Positions 10,950 through 20,030 of a stretch of DNA of 44,304 bases are shown one piece after another. Numbering within the stretch: position 1 is the stretch's first letter; every line of letters starts with the position of its first letter. The stretch comes from a virus. The position numbers were made by a program, and so were the translations under genes. The stretch spans positions 1 through 44,304 of the IMG/VR virus record IMGVR_UViG_3300008108_000105, one strand, 5' to 3'. The notes under the pieces are model-generated. The model was not told the origin of the DNA. It ran no database searches and saw only the letters and a program-made list of their open reading frames with translations.

Positions 10950-13900
10950 ATGAGTTTATTAAAAGTCAATAATATCGAACTTGCTACATCTGGTAGTACT
11001 AACGTTACATTTAATGATGACGTTACATTCGGTGCCGCAGTTAATATTTCTTCGGGATCTATCACAGCAAGTTTCGCTATTGCAAACGCATCTATCGAAA
11101 AAGAAAAACTAACAAATGACGCCAGAGACTTCGTAAATATTCTTAATAAACCAGCAGGTCTTATCAGTAGTTCTGGTCAGTTCGTTAGTGCAATTTCTGG
11201 TTCCTCTTTAGAACTTGGTGGTATATTAGCAACGGGTAGTATTAGAACAACGAGTGTATTTAGTGGTAGTGGTGCACAACTATTTGGAATTCCAAACGCA
11301 GCATTAAATAATAGTTCTATTACAATCAACGGTGGTGCAGTTTCACTCGGTGGAACTAGAACGCTTACCACAAGTGATATTACAGAAGGAACAAATCAAT
11401 ATTATACTGACGCACGTGTAAAATCAAAATTAGATAGTGAAACCGTAGTCAGTAGTTCTGGTCAAATTAATTATCAAGCTGTAACGGGGCAACCTACAGT
11501 TAATACGTTTGGTGGAGATGGTAATCAATCGTTTACTATTGTAAATGGTATTTTTATTAGTGCATCTGGTGGTGCAGATGGTATTATTGTCACAAACGAT
11601 TCAGGTAACCAACTATTACGTTTTAGAACTGTTGGTGGAACAGTTTCGTCCTCCGCACAAGTAACAGCAGCATTACCTGCTGGTGTAGTATCAAGTTCAA
11701 CACAAGTTCAACCATTACTTCCTGGTGGAACAGTTAGTGCATCGGCACAATACCCAGGATGGGTGACCGCATCAAGTCAAATTGATTATAACTCAATTAC
11801 AAACAAATTAAGTGGTGTTGTTTCTACATCAGCACAAGTTCAACCATTATTACCAGCAGATACAGTTTCCGCATCAGCACAAGTTAAAGCATTTTTACCA
11901 GATGGAACAGTAAGTGCATCGGCACAATATCCTGGATGGATTACTTCATCTACACAAGTAGTTCAATCATTACCTGGTGGAACTGTATCGGCATCGGCAC
12001 AATACCCAGGATGGGTTACCGCATCATCACAAATAATTGTACAAAACACTACTGGTATTGGAGCTATAGCAACCACTGGATCAAATACCTTTATTGGTAA
12101 TCAAATTATCTCAGGTTCTACAACAATTACTGGTGACTTAACAGTACAAGGAACCTCGTCTGTTACGTATGTTACCTCGTCGCAACTTAACGTAGGATCA
12201 AATACCATTACACTAAATACTACCGATGTACTTCGTTACGGTGGGTTAACAGTATTTGATTCTGCTTCTGCTGGACAATCTGGTTCACTTCTCTGGGACA
12301 GTGTAAATAATGTATGGTTATATGTCCACGCAGGAACCAGTAATACCAGTAGTATATTGATTACAGGTCCGGAAAATACTGGTGCGTTGGGTAGTGAACA
12401 GTTCTTAACACCTAATTTATTACCAAAGGCTGGACTAACTGGTGACCACATTGTAAATTCACAAATTAGTGATAACGGAACACAAGTGGGTATCGTTGGT
12501 GGGCTAAAAGTTACAGGATCCATCACATCGTCTCATATAGTTCCCGCAGTTACTGATACCTTTGATTTAGGTTCACCAACCTTAAAGTTTAGAGACTTGT
12601 ATCTTTCTGGTTCAACGTTATATCTTGGCTCATTAGCAATTAGAGATAATGGTGGTGCGTTATCTATTGGACCATCTGGGTCAGCAATTGGAACCAATTC
12701 ACCTGTATCGGGTGCATTTACAGGATCATTCCAAGGTAACGGTAGTCAATTAACTAATATCGCAAATGCAGCACTTCCTGGTGGTATAATTTCATCATCA
12801 ACACAACTACCAGCAGGTACAGTATCCGCATCGTCACAATATCCTGGATGGGTCACCGCATCAAGTCAAATTGACTACAACTCAATCACCAATAAACTTT
12901 CTGGTGTTTTTAGCAGTTCAACACAAATTGCAAATAATTTACCAGCAGGTACAGTATCAAGTTCTGGTCAAATTAATGCAGGTGCAACAGCAAACTTTGC
13001 AACTGCAGTAGCAGCACAACTTGGTACAGTACACTCTGGTAGTTTTATGAGTACCGCAACTACTAATAACTTACCAGAAGGTGTCACTAATCTTTACTAC
13101 ACGGATGCACGAGTAAAAACCAAGATGAGTGGTGATGTTGTTCATTCTGGTAGTTTCCTTGGTACCGCAACCACTGATAATTTAACACAAGGATCAACTA
13201 ACAAGTATTACGCAAATTCCTTAGTATTAAGTTATATTGACTCACTTTCAGTTCTCAGTAGTTCACAACAAGTTGTCAATAGATTACCAATTGGAACAGT
13301 ATCAAGTTCAAATCAAATTTCAAACGTATTAGTTACTAGTGCAAGTTACGCAGCAACTGCAAGTTTAGCACTTGGGGTATCTGGGTCACTTGCGGTCAGT
13401 ACTGATGGATTAAATGAAGGTAGCATAAATCTTTATTACACAGATGCACGAGTTAAGACCAAGTTAAATGCAGAAAATGTACATTCGGCAAGTTTCTTAG
13501 GAACGGCAACCACTACCAACTTAACAGAAGGTATTAACTTATATTTTACCAATCAACGTGCGAAGGATGCACTTCCTGGGGTAGTATCATCGTCAGCACA
13601 AGTACCAACACTTCTTCCTGGCGGAACGGTATCATCATCAGCACAATATCCTGGTTGGGTCACCGCATCAAGTCAAATTGACTATAACTCAATACAAAAT
13701 AAATTATCTGGTGTTATATCTTCTTCTACGCAAGTCAAACCATTACTTCCTGATGGAACCGTCACATCATCAGCACAATATCCAGGATGGGTCACTAGTT
13801 CAACACAAGTTGTCTGGTCATCGGTTAACTACAACGCGGGTATCGTCAGTAGTTCTGGTCAAGTTCAACCACTATTACCTGGTGGAACAGTATCATCATC

Positions 13901-14306
13901 AGCACAATATCCTGGTTGGGTAACAAGTTCTGGTCAAATTGATTACAACTCAATTACTAATAAATTAAGTGGAGTTGTTTCATCATCCGCACAGACAGTT
14001 GCATTAATTGCATCACAAGATATCGCACCGGCAACAGTAAATGCAACAACGATAAACGCATCTATCGTAACAGCATCAAACTTAACTGCAAATCAAGCAG
14101 TATTTACAAATGGTAGTGATGGATTGGTCAGTAATGCAATTACCGGAACTGGTAATGTGGTAATGAGTGCAAGTCCAACGTTAACAGGAACATTTACGGC
14201 AGATAAATCAATTATGTCTGGTTCACAATTCTCGGGAATAGTATCAGGTAGTGGATTAGAGTATAGATTGGTGGTTCCTGTTGGAACTAATCAATACGCA
14301 ACTTAA
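10950..14306 (+). CDS. Giant tail fibre protein, third paralogue (1118 aa)
   Basis: N-terminus MSLLKVNNIELATSGSTNVTF resembles the start of T4-like environmental phage fibre proteins. Four TEGxNxYYTDAR-type segments (for example TEGTNQYYTDARVKSKL) are a known phage-fibre repeat. A DTFDLGSPTLKFRDLYLSG module near residue 535 matches the one in the 1918-aa protein. There are seven QYPGW(V/I)T units. The C-terminal ~30 residues match those of the 1502-aa protein almost exactly. No strong Shine-Dalgarno precedes the ATG (only GAG at about -9). It begins a new transcription unit after the terminator. I infer a virion fibre; the arrangement of three paralogues suggests segmented fibres or alternative adhesins. 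Confidence 0.82.
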   Translation: MSLLKVNNIELATSGSTNVTFNDDVTFGAAVNISSGSITASFAIANASIEKEKLTNDARDFVNILNKPAGLISSSGQFVSAISGSSLELGGILATGSIRTTSVFSGSGAQLFGIPNAALNNSSITINGGAVSLGGTRTLTTSDITEGTNQYYTDARVKSKLDSETVVSSSGQINYQAVTGQPTVNTFGGDGNQSFTIVNGIFISASGGADGIIVTNDSGNQLLRFRTVGGTVSSSAQVTAALPAGVVSSSTQVQPLLPGGTVSASAQYPGWVTASSQIDYNSITNKLSGVVSTSAQVQPLLPADTVSASAQVKAFLPDGTVSASAQYPGWITSSTQVVQSLPGGTVSASAQYPGWVTASSQIIVQNTTGIGAIATTGSNTFIGNQIISGSTTITGDLTVQGTSSVTYVTSSQLNVGSNTITLNTTDVLRYGGLTVFDSASAGQSGSLLWDSVNNVWLYVHAGTSNTSSILITGPENTGALGSEQFLTPNLLPKAGLTGDHIVNSQISDNGTQVGIVGGLKVTGSITSSHIVPAVTDTFDLGSPTLKFRDLYLSGSTLYLGSLAIRDNGGALSIGPSGSAIGTNSPVSGAFTGSFQGNGSQLTNIANAALPGGIISSSTQLPAGTVSASSQYPGWVTASSQIDYNSITNKLSGVFSSSTQIANNLPAGTVSSSGQINAGATANFATAVAAQLGTVHSGSFMSTATTNNLPEGVTNLYYTDARVKTKMSGDVVHSGSFLGTATTDNLTQGSTNKYYANSLVLSYIDSLSVLSSSQQVVNRLPIGTVSSSNQISNVLVTSASYAATASLALGVSGSLAVSTDGLNEGSINLYYTDARVKTKLNAENVHSASFLGTATTTNLTEGINLYFTNQRAKDALPGVVSSSAQVPTLLPGGTVSSSAQYPGWVTASSQIDYNSIQNKLSGVISSSTQVKPLLPDGTVTSSAQYPGWVTSSTQVVWSSVNYNAGIVSSSGQVQPLLPGGTVSSSAQYPGWVTSSGQIDYNSITNKLSGVVSSSAQTVALIASQDIAPATVNATTINASIVTASNLTANQAVFTNGSDGLVSNAITGTGNVVMSASPTLTGTFTADKSIMSGSQFSGIVSGSGLEYRLVVPVGTNQYAT

Positions 14307-14324
14307 TAAGAGGTTTTATTAAAT

Positions 14325-15179
14325 ATGGGTCTTAATGAACAAATTCTCGCTGGGGCAGCAGCACTAAAGCGTGAAAATATAATAATTCCAATAGAAACAG
14401 CAAGTGTTCAGTATACAGGGTCAATTGAAATGGGCCGTGTATTTGCTATTACTGCTGTGCAAGGTTCCAAAATCTGCCGTATAAGATTATATATGGATTC
14501 TGGTAGTCGTAATGACGGCACGGAATTAGCAAGACCATTTATTTCGCAAAGTATCCCATCGGCAATTAGTTTAATAACAGATATTAGTTTAGATAACGAA
14601 TCGTTATTTCGTTTGGCTCCTCCTGTCTTTGGGGTGAACCTTGACAATCCTATTAAGAGTAGTATATATTACACTATTGATTCCAGTTCTGGAGCAAATC
14701 TAGATGCTGGAGATAAAATAACACTTACTAGATTTTTGATGGAAGATCCTGCGGTAAGTAATTTAGTAGGAGTAGATACACACAAGACATTAATTATTAG
14801 TGCATCGGGATTAGCATCTGGTAGTCACAGAACTGGTAGTATTAGTTCACCACGAACATATCTAGCATACGCAGTGGAACCAACAGTTGCACCTATTAGA
14901 TTACGACTATACACTAGTCAAAGTTATAGAGACGATGTTGGTGAAATTTCTAGGTCATTTACAACAGAACCATCACAGAGTAACGGACTTATCGCTGACT
15001 TTTATATGGAAGATGTTGCAAAGACACCAATGACACCTATACTCATTGGTAGAAATGATGCAGATTTATTAAATCCAGCATTATTGTCGGCAGACCAAAT
15101 AACATATTACACAATTACAAATGGATCTGGCACAGGAACCATATCAGGATCGGTTTACATATTTTCATTAGAGGATTAA
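14325..15179 (+). CDS. Structural protein with duplicated beta domain (284 aa)
   Basis: Two halves align. Residues about 25-140 contain IRLYMDSGSRNDGTELARPF ... LITDISLDN ... IYYTIDSSSG. Residues about 165-284 contain LRLYTSQSYRDDVGEISRSF ... LIADFYMED ... ITYYTITNGSGTG. The N-terminus MGLNEQILAGAAALKRENIIIP is not part of the duplication. AAGAGG lies 11 bases before the start codon. No enzyme motif is visible. The location between fibre genes and the beta-rich pattern suggest a virion component such as a fibre-associated or decoration protein. I do not recognise a named family. Confidence 0.68.
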   Translation: MGLNEQILAGAAALKRENIIIPIETASVQYTGSIEMGRVFAITAVQGSKICRIRLYMDSGSRNDGTELARPFISQSIPSAISLITDISLDNESLFRLAPPVFGVNLDNPIKSSIYYTIDSSSGANLDAGDKITLTRFLMEDPAVSNLVGVDTHKTLIISASGLASGSHRTGSISSPRTYLAYAVEPTVAPIRLRLYTSQSYRDDVGEISRSFTTEPSQSNGLIADFYMEDVAKTPMTPILIGRNDADLLNPALLSADQITYYTITNGSGTGTISGSVYIFSLED

Positions 15180-15183
15180 AGTT

Positions 15184-15849
15184 ATGAGCGTACAAATGTT
15201 TCGTGAGTTACAAGAACTAATTGATACGGCACAACATATAGTTATCGCTGTTATTGTGGCCGAGGGGTGTGAAAATTACAAGGGTAAATTCTTGACTGAT
15301 TTGGAAAATCAAATCAAGGGTCAACAGAACCCAGTACATTTACACACCATTTGTTATCGTGAAGAACCAATTATGTTTCCACGCCCAATGACACAAGCGG
15401 TGTATTATTTCGCACCAAAAAATTATACACCACTTTTTTATCGTCAAGGTGCAAGAGCGATGGACGCACCAATAGATATTGTAACGGCCATCAAAATGAG
15501 GCAGGGGATGTCCTATGCAGAGGCTGCATACGGTGCGGATAAGATGGAAAGTTACGAACGAACAGAAAATTTGGTAAAGAACGAAGATACATCAAAGTTT
15601 CCTTCATTGTTTCAACAAGCACGTAATTTTGCAAAAGAAATGTGGCACGCAGGTAAAAATGCAGCAGTTGGATTACCTGTATTAGTAGATGCGGATATTG
15701 CATACAATAGATTTGAAACGTGTCGTGGTTGTGAATTTTTAACACAAGATAGTTTTCGTTGTGAAAAATGTGGGTGTTTTATGAAAACAAAAACACAAAT
15801 TGCAACTTCTTCATGTCCAATTGGAAAATGGCACGCTATAACGCAGTAA
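15184..15849 (+). CDS. Thioredoxin-like/Cys-cluster phage protein (221 aa)
   Basis: The C-terminal part has C180-x2-C183, C193-x2-C196-x-C198 and C211-PIGKW. This layout (CxxC...CxxCGCFMK-x-K...CPxGKW) recurs as a small putative metal-binding domain encoded among phage structural genes. The N-terminal ~120 residues alternate hydrophobic strands and helices (IVIAVIVAEGCENYKGKFL, then MTQAVYYFAP) in a way compatible with a thioredoxin-like or glycosyltransferase-like fold, but I see no clear CxxC redox motif there. It starts five bases after the preceding gene. Function unknown; assembly or modification of fibres is a possible role by context only. Confidence 0.62.
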   Translation: MSVQMFRELQELIDTAQHIVIAVIVAEGCENYKGKFLTDLENQIKGQQNPVHLHTICYREEPIMFPRPMTQAVYYFAPKNYTPLFYRQGARAMDAPIDIVTAIKMRQGMSYAEAAYGADKMESYERTENLVKNEDTSKFPSLFQQARNFAKEMWHAGKNAAVGLPVLVDADIAYNRFETCRGCEFLTQDSFRCEKCGCFMKTKTQIATSSCPIGKWHAITQ

Positions 15850-15876
15850 AAACAAAGTAGACAACTTGTTGGTGAA

Positions 15877-15884
15877 TATTTATA
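15877..15884 (+). promoter_or_regulatory. TATTTATA element close to a start codon
   Basis: TATTTATA ends only 10 bases before the ATG at 15895. If it acts as a -10 element, the transcript would begin about 4 bases before the ATG and be nearly leaderless, which fits the lack of a Shine-Dalgarno there. The same octamer occurs at 10910 and 27436. Confidence 0.35.
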
Positions 15885-15894
15885 TTAGAATACT

Positions 15895-16626
15895 ATGTTA
15901 AGATTTTTTCCGTATAGAACATTTAGTTCGTCATTTGCATTCACGGGGTCCGCAGCACAAACTGCATCATTCGTGCTGTCTGGAACCACCGCATCGTTTT
16001 CACTAACTGGTGGTGGTCCAACTGGTCCTGTTGGGCAAACGTCGGTAGTACAAGGTATTACAGGTGTATCAGGACCAACAGGTATAGGTCCAACAGGTCC
16101 ACGTGGCACCACAGGTCCAACAGGCCCAAGATCAGCAACAGGTCCAACAGGACCAACTGGTATTACAGGACCAACTGGCGCTACAGGAGCAACTGGAGCT
16201 GCATCAACTGGTCCAACAGGACCAATAGGAGTTTCAGGTAGTACAGGTCCAACAGGACCAACAGGTGCAACAGGTATTATCGGTATCACAGGTGCAACTG
16301 GTCCGACAGGAGCAACAGGTCCAAGTGGTCCAACAGGTATTCAAGGTATTGCAGGGCCGCAAGGTGTTACTGGTGCTACGGGTCCAACTGGTGCAATTGG
16401 TGTCGCAGTATCAGGTATCCAAGGTCCAACAGGTGTAACAGGGCCGTCAGGTCCATTTGGTTCTTCTGGTCCACAAGGTACAATTGGTGTTACAGGTCCA
16501 ACAGGACCAACAGGTGCACAAGGAACCGCATTTACAGGGCCAACAGGTGCAACAGGTGCAACTGGTGCTACGGGTCCAACAGGAGCTGTGGGAGCTACTG
16601 GTCCAACTGGTGCGAACACACCATAA
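15895..16626 (+). CDS. Collagen-like phage protein with FFP N-terminus (243 aa)
   Basis: Residues 1-40 ([14 protein letters not shown]...TASFSLTGG) form a short hydrophobic/Ser-Thr module. Residues about 41-243 are almost entirely Gly-X-Y (GPTG, GATG, GITG) ending GPTGANTP. The N-terminal FFP motif and TASF segment are shared with the proteins starting at 16642 and 19095. It is probably a trimeric collagen-like virion fibre or whisker. There is no Shine-Dalgarno. The next gene begins 16 bases downstream with a GAGAAAG ribosome site, so the two are co-transcribed. Confidence 0.75.
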   Translation: MLRFFPYRTFSSSFAFTGSAAQTASFVLSGTTASFSLTGGGPTGPVGQTSVVQGITGVSGPTGIGPTGPRGTTGPTGPRSATGPTGPTGITGPTGATGATGAASTGPTGPIGVSGSTGPTGPTGATGIIGITGATGPTGATGPSGPTGIQGIAGPQGVTGATGPTGAIGVAVSGIQGPTGVTGPSGPFGSSGPQGTIGVTGPTGPTGAQGTAFTGPTGATGATGATGPTGAVGATGPTGANTP

Positions 16627-16641
16627 TAGAGAGAAAGTGTT

Positions 16642-18285
16642 ATGACGTTTAAATTTTTTCCGTTCGGTGTACCAACTACTAGTTCGTTTGCAATAGGAGT
16701 CGGAGTAACAGCTACCGCATCTATTGCAATTAATAGTGGTTCTGCGTTCTCTACGGCGTCATACGCACTGGGTGGGTCCACGGGTGCCACAGGTCCAAGT
16801 GGTCCGCAAGGAGCAACAGGTCCAACAGGTCCAACGGGTCCAACAGGCATTTCTGGATCAACTGGTGTTTTGGGTACTTCTGGTTCAACAGGACCACAAA
16901 CGTCAGGGTCAACAGGTCCGACTGGACCAAGTGGTATTACTGGAGCAACAGGTCCAACAGGACCAACTGGTATTACGGGTTCTACGGGTGTAATAGGTAT
17001 TACAGGACCATCTGGTATTCGTGGTGCAACAGGTGCAACTGGAGCAACAGGTCCAACAGGCCCAACAGGTAGTGTTGGTATAACTGCTGGTATCATAGGT
17101 GTATCAGGTGTTACAGGCCCAACTGGTTCATCTGGTCCAACTGGTGTACAAGGAAGCACGGGTCCAACTGGTGTGGGGCCAACTGGAGCAACAGGTGCAA
17201 CGGGTCCATCTGGTTCAGCAGGACCAACAGGACCAGTGGGACCAACAGGAGCAACTGGTGCAATCGGACCATCTGGATCTTCTGGTCCAAATACATTCGG
17301 AATAGTTGGTATAACTGGAGCAACTGGTCCTACTGGTGTTATCGGACCAACGGGACCACAAGGAAACGCTGGTCGAGCTGTATTTTTCATAACAGGATCA
17401 TGTAATCAAACACATTCCGATATCACCGTTCCTCACAGTGACGTTGCAGCAAGTCATACTGATATCGCAGCAGCACACACAGATACTACCATTAATGCAT
17501 CACATAGTGACATTGTTACCACAACACCAGCATCACATACAGATAATACTACACCATTCGTAAATACGACTATTAACGCATCACATAGTGACACAACAAT
17601 TAATGCATCACATAGTGATATTGCGCATAGTAATATTACAATTAACGCCGCACATACTGATAATACCACACCATTTAATAATATCGCATTTACTAATATT
17701 GCAAAATCACATACGGATATTTCACACAGCAATATATCACATACGAATATCGGAGCAGCACATACAGATAATACTACACCATTTAATAATATCGCGTTTA
17801 GTAATATTGCATTCACAAATACCACTATACCATTTAGTAACATAGGATTTAGTAATTCGTATACTCCACATTCAAACATTGCTAAAGGTGCAGTTCATAA
17901 AGACGATTACGGTCCACCAGCACATACAAATAGTACAACACCACATAGTAATATTGCATTCTCAAACACAGGATTCTCTAACTCGTATACTCCACATACA
18001 AACGTGGGTCATACGGATATTGCGTTCTCTAATACAGGATTTAGTAATAGTTATACTCCACATACTAATATTGGTTCAGCTCACACCAACACTACAATCA
18101 ACGCATCACACACAGATAATTACACGGCACATCAAAACGTAGCGCATGGAGATATACCGTTCGTGAATAGTTATACACCGGCACAATGTTCGCAATGTCC
18201 TGGTGGAGATCCGTCTGAATGTGATTCGTTCTGTGAATGTTATCCAAACTGTGGTTGCTTCGGTAATACGTGCATCGGTATATAA
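16642..18285 (+). CDS. Collagen-like plus [HF]-x-[ND] repeat protein with Cys-rich tail (547 aa)
   Basis: Four parts. Residues 1-46 are an FFP-type N-terminus ([16 protein letters not shown]...TASYALGG). About 47-247 are collagen-like Gly-X-Y. Residues 258-513 are a His/Phe-anchored repeat of units such as [17 protein letters not shown] and [10 protein letters not shown] parse 38 anchors here, with spacings of 14x5, 15x7, 7x9 and 1x11 residues. Residues 514-547 are Cys-rich, with eight Cys (including CSQC and CEC-x4-CGC). Cys254 lies just before the repeat. It joins the collagen-like family (15895, 19095) to the repeat family (18312, 20031, 21125), arguing that both serve one structure. Likely an extended virion fibre; no known enzyme motif. 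Confidence 0.75.
   Translation: MTFKFFPFGVPTTSSFAIGVGVTATASIAINSGSAFSTASYALGGSTGATGPSGPQGATGPTGPTGPTGISGSTGVLGTSGSTGPQTSGSTGPTGPSGITGATGPTGPTGITGSTGVIGITGPSGIRGATGATGATGPTGPTGSVGITAGIIGVSGVTGPTGSSGPTGVQGSTGPTGVGPTGATGATGPSGSAGPTGPVGPTGATGAIGPSGSSGPNTFGIVGITGATGPTGVIGPTGPQGNAGRAVFFITGSCNQTHSDITVPHSDVAASHTDIAAAHTDTTINASHSDIVTTTPASHTDNTTPFVNTTINASHSDTTINASHSDIAHSNITINAAHTDNTTPFNNIAFTNIAKSHTDISHSNISHTNIGAAHTDNTTPFNNIAFSNIAFTNTTIPFSNIGFSNSYTPHSNIAKGAVHKDDYGPPAHTNSTTPHSNIAFSNTGFSNSYTPHTNVGHTDIAFSNTGFSNSYTPHTNIGSAHTNTTINASHTDNYTAHQNVAHGDIPFVNSYTPAQCSQCPGGDPSECDSFCECYPNCGCFGNTCIGI
17413..18180 (+). repeat. Coding repeat tract for [HF]-x-[ND] units
   Basis: Degenerate 15-, 21- and 27-base units (for example CATACxAATAT and TTTAGTAATAT) encode the odd-spaced His/Phe repeat of the 547-aa protein. 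Similar tracts occupy 18327-19085, 20322-21101 and 21131-22027. The DNA is strongly repetitive, so assembly collapse is a risk. Confidence 0.85.
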
Positions 18286-18303
18286 TAAATGTTTATAATA
18301 GGG
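18286..18303 (+). promoter_or_regulatory. Possible late-type element plus ribosome site
   Basis: The 26-base gap between two repeat-protein genes contains GTTTATAA (18291-18298), a variant of the late-type core. It runs into AGGGA (18300-18304), which sits 7 bases before the ATG at 18312 and can act as its ribosome binding site. Confidence 0.3.
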
Positions 18304-18311
18304 AATAAATA

Positions 18312-19088
18312 ATGCCAGGTCCAACACATACAAATATAGGCCACTCCGATATAGCGTTTGAGAATGTCTACGCTGCGCATACTGATTTTACACAAAATCC
18401 GGCACACACTGACAATACCACACCATTTAATAATATTGCAGCAGCTCATACCAATATCGCTCATAGTAATCAGGCATTTCTTAATACTTCATTTAGTAAT
18501 ATAGCAAAATCACACACCAATGTATCACATACAAATATTGGGCATACAGACGGTACGGCAGCACATACAGACAACTATTCACCAGCATCGCATTTAGATA
18601 ATACTAGTGCACACTCAAATATCGCAGCAGCTCATACAAATATTGCACATAGTAATATAGCAACATCACACACAGATATATCTCACTCAAATATATCTCA
18701 TACTAACATCGGTGCATCACACACTGACAATACCACACCATTTAACAATATTGCGTTTAGTAATATTGGGTTCGTAAACACCACTATTCCACATACTAAT
18801 ATTGGTCACACTAATATAGGTGCAGCGCATTCAGATAATACAACACCAGCAGATCACAGCGATATCGCATTTAGTAATATTACGATTAACGCAAGTCACA
18901 CGGATATTACAATCAACGCAAGTCACACGGATATTGCAGCATCACATACCGATACTACCATTAACGCATCACACACGAATATAGTAAGTACCACTCCAGC
19001 TTCACATACCGACAGTACAACACCATTTACAAATAGTACTACACCACACTCAAATGTTGCGGCCGCTCACAGTAACGCATTCCTATAA
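18312..19088 (+). CDS. [HF]-x-[ND] repeat protein (258 aa)
   Basis: Apart from a five-residue start (MPGPT) the whole protein is the repeat. I parse 38 anchors. The 37 spacings are 14x5, 16x7, 6x9 and 1x11 residues, and these plus the ends add up exactly to 258. Units include [29 protein letters not shown] and HTDITINAS. Nine anchors are Phe, all F-x-N. There is no signal peptide, membrane segment or catalytic motif. The pattern resembles pentapeptide repeats (A-D/N-L-x-x) in having N/D followed by I/T, but the spacing is not fixed at five. Probably a rigid beta-structured fibre segment acting with its neighbours. Confidence 0.72.
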   Translation: MPGPTHTNIGHSDIAFENVYAAHTDFTQNPAHTDNTTPFNNIAAAHTNIAHSNQAFLNTSFSNIAKSHTNVSHTNIGHTDGTAAHTDNYSPASHLDNTSAHSNIAAAHTNIAHSNIATSHTDISHSNISHTNIGASHTDNTTPFNNIAFSNIGFVNTTIPHTNIGHTNIGAAHSDNTTPADHSDIAFSNITINASHTDITINASHTDIAASHTDTTINASHTNIVSTTPASHTDSTTPFTNSTTPHSNVAAAHSNAFL

Positions 19089-19094
19089 TACACT

Positions 19095-19958
19095 ATGTCG
19101 CAATTTTTTCCACTAGGTACACCAACAACTGCAAGTACAGCACTTATCAGTAGTTTAGCATTTACCGCAACGTATGCTGTGAATGTGAATGTGTTGACAG
19201 CATCATATGGTCCTGGACCAACTGGACCACAAGGTGATAAAGGACCAACAGGACCACAAGGTGCAACTGGATTGGCAGGGTCAGGTTCTACAGGACCAAC
19301 GGGCGCAACAGGTCCAACTGGGCTAACTAGTTCAGGTCCAACAGGTCCAACAGGACCGCAAGGTGTAATCGGTATTACTGGTATTACAGGCCCAACAGGT
19401 GTCACAGGTTCTACAGGCCCAACAGGTCCAATAGGAATTACTGGTGTAATTGGTGTTACAGGTATTTCTGGTGTAACTGGTATTGCTTCATTTACTTCGG
19501 GTTCCACAGGCGCTACTGGGCCAACTGGAGCAACAGGTGCTACTGGTGTGGTGGGTATTACTGGTGCAACTGGTATTATTGGAATCACAGGACCAACAGG
19601 ATTGACTAATTTGGTGGGCATTACAGGTCCAACAGGTCCAATAGGATTACCAACCACGGGTTCTACAGGTCCAAGTGGTCCACAAGGAGCAACTGGTGTT
19701 GTAGGTACTGGTGGTGTTTCTGCAGGAGCGGCGGCATCTGGAGTCATCGGTATTACGGGTATTACTGGTGTACAAGGTACCACAGGACCGCAAGGAAGTC
19801 GTGGTGTGGACGCCGAATGTCCAGCAGGATTTGTAACCTGTACGGAAGGGGCTCCGTCATCGGGGTCAAATACATATACAAACCCAAATAGTAGTATATA
19901 TTCTGTGGTTTGTGCCGCAAGACCAGTAGGTTGTTTAGGAACATTTACGTGTGTATAA
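19095..19958 (+). CDS. Collagen-like phage protein with FFP N-terminus and Cys tail (287 aa)
   Basis: The N-terminus [18 protein letters not shown] matches the FFP module of the 243- and 547-aa proteins. Residues about 38-238 are Gly-X-Y, rich in GITG and GPTG, with a few non-collagen interruptions (for example [11 protein letters not shown]). The last ~48 residues contain five Cys (AEC, TCTEG, SVVC, VGC, TFTC) and no Gly-X-Y. The start lies six bases after the previous stop without a Shine-Dalgarno, so translation probably depends on re-initiation. Likely a trimeric fibre whose C-terminal Cys tail could form disulfides or bind metal. Confidence 0.73.
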   Translation: MSQFFPLGTPTTASTALISSLAFTATYAVNVNVLTASYGPGPTGPQGDKGPTGPQGATGLAGSGSTGPTGATGPTGLTSSGPTGPTGPQGVIGITGITGPTGVTGSTGPTGPIGITGVIGVTGISGVTGIASFTSGSTGATGPTGATGATGVVGITGATGIIGITGPTGLTNLVGITGPTGPIGLPTTGSTGPSGPQGATGVVGTGGVSAGAAASGVIGITGITGVQGTTGPQGSRGVDAECPAGFVTCTEGAPSSGSNTYTNPNSSIYSVVCAARPVGCLGTFTCV

Positions 19959-19990
19959 CGTTATTTTATAAGTAAAGGTATGGAAAATAC

Positions 19991-20008
19991 TACTTATATA
20001 GAGGTAGA
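19991..20008 (+). promoter_or_regulatory. Putative late promoter element, copy 2 of an exact 18-mer
   Basis: Identical to 178-195 (TACTTATATAGAGGTAGA) and placed 22 bases upstream of the ATG at 20031. Its first eight bases, TACTTATA, are also the right arm of an inverted repeat with TATAAGTA at 19967-19974 (16-base loop), so the element could fold in the transcript of the upstream gene. Confidence 0.5.
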
Positions 20009-20030
20009 CGTTATGTGGAGAGTTTAATAT

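Noticed and set aside
17588-18142. Plus-strand alternative frames in the His-repeat genes encoding Ile/His/Leu-rich peptides.
   Set aside because: Shadow frames of repetitive codons, lacking ribosome sites and embedded in the real genes.
19967-19998. Terminator from the TATAAGTA / TACTTATA inverted repeat.
   Set aside because: An 8-bp stem made almost only of A-T pairs with a 16-base loop and no T tract; better explained as part of the promoter element.
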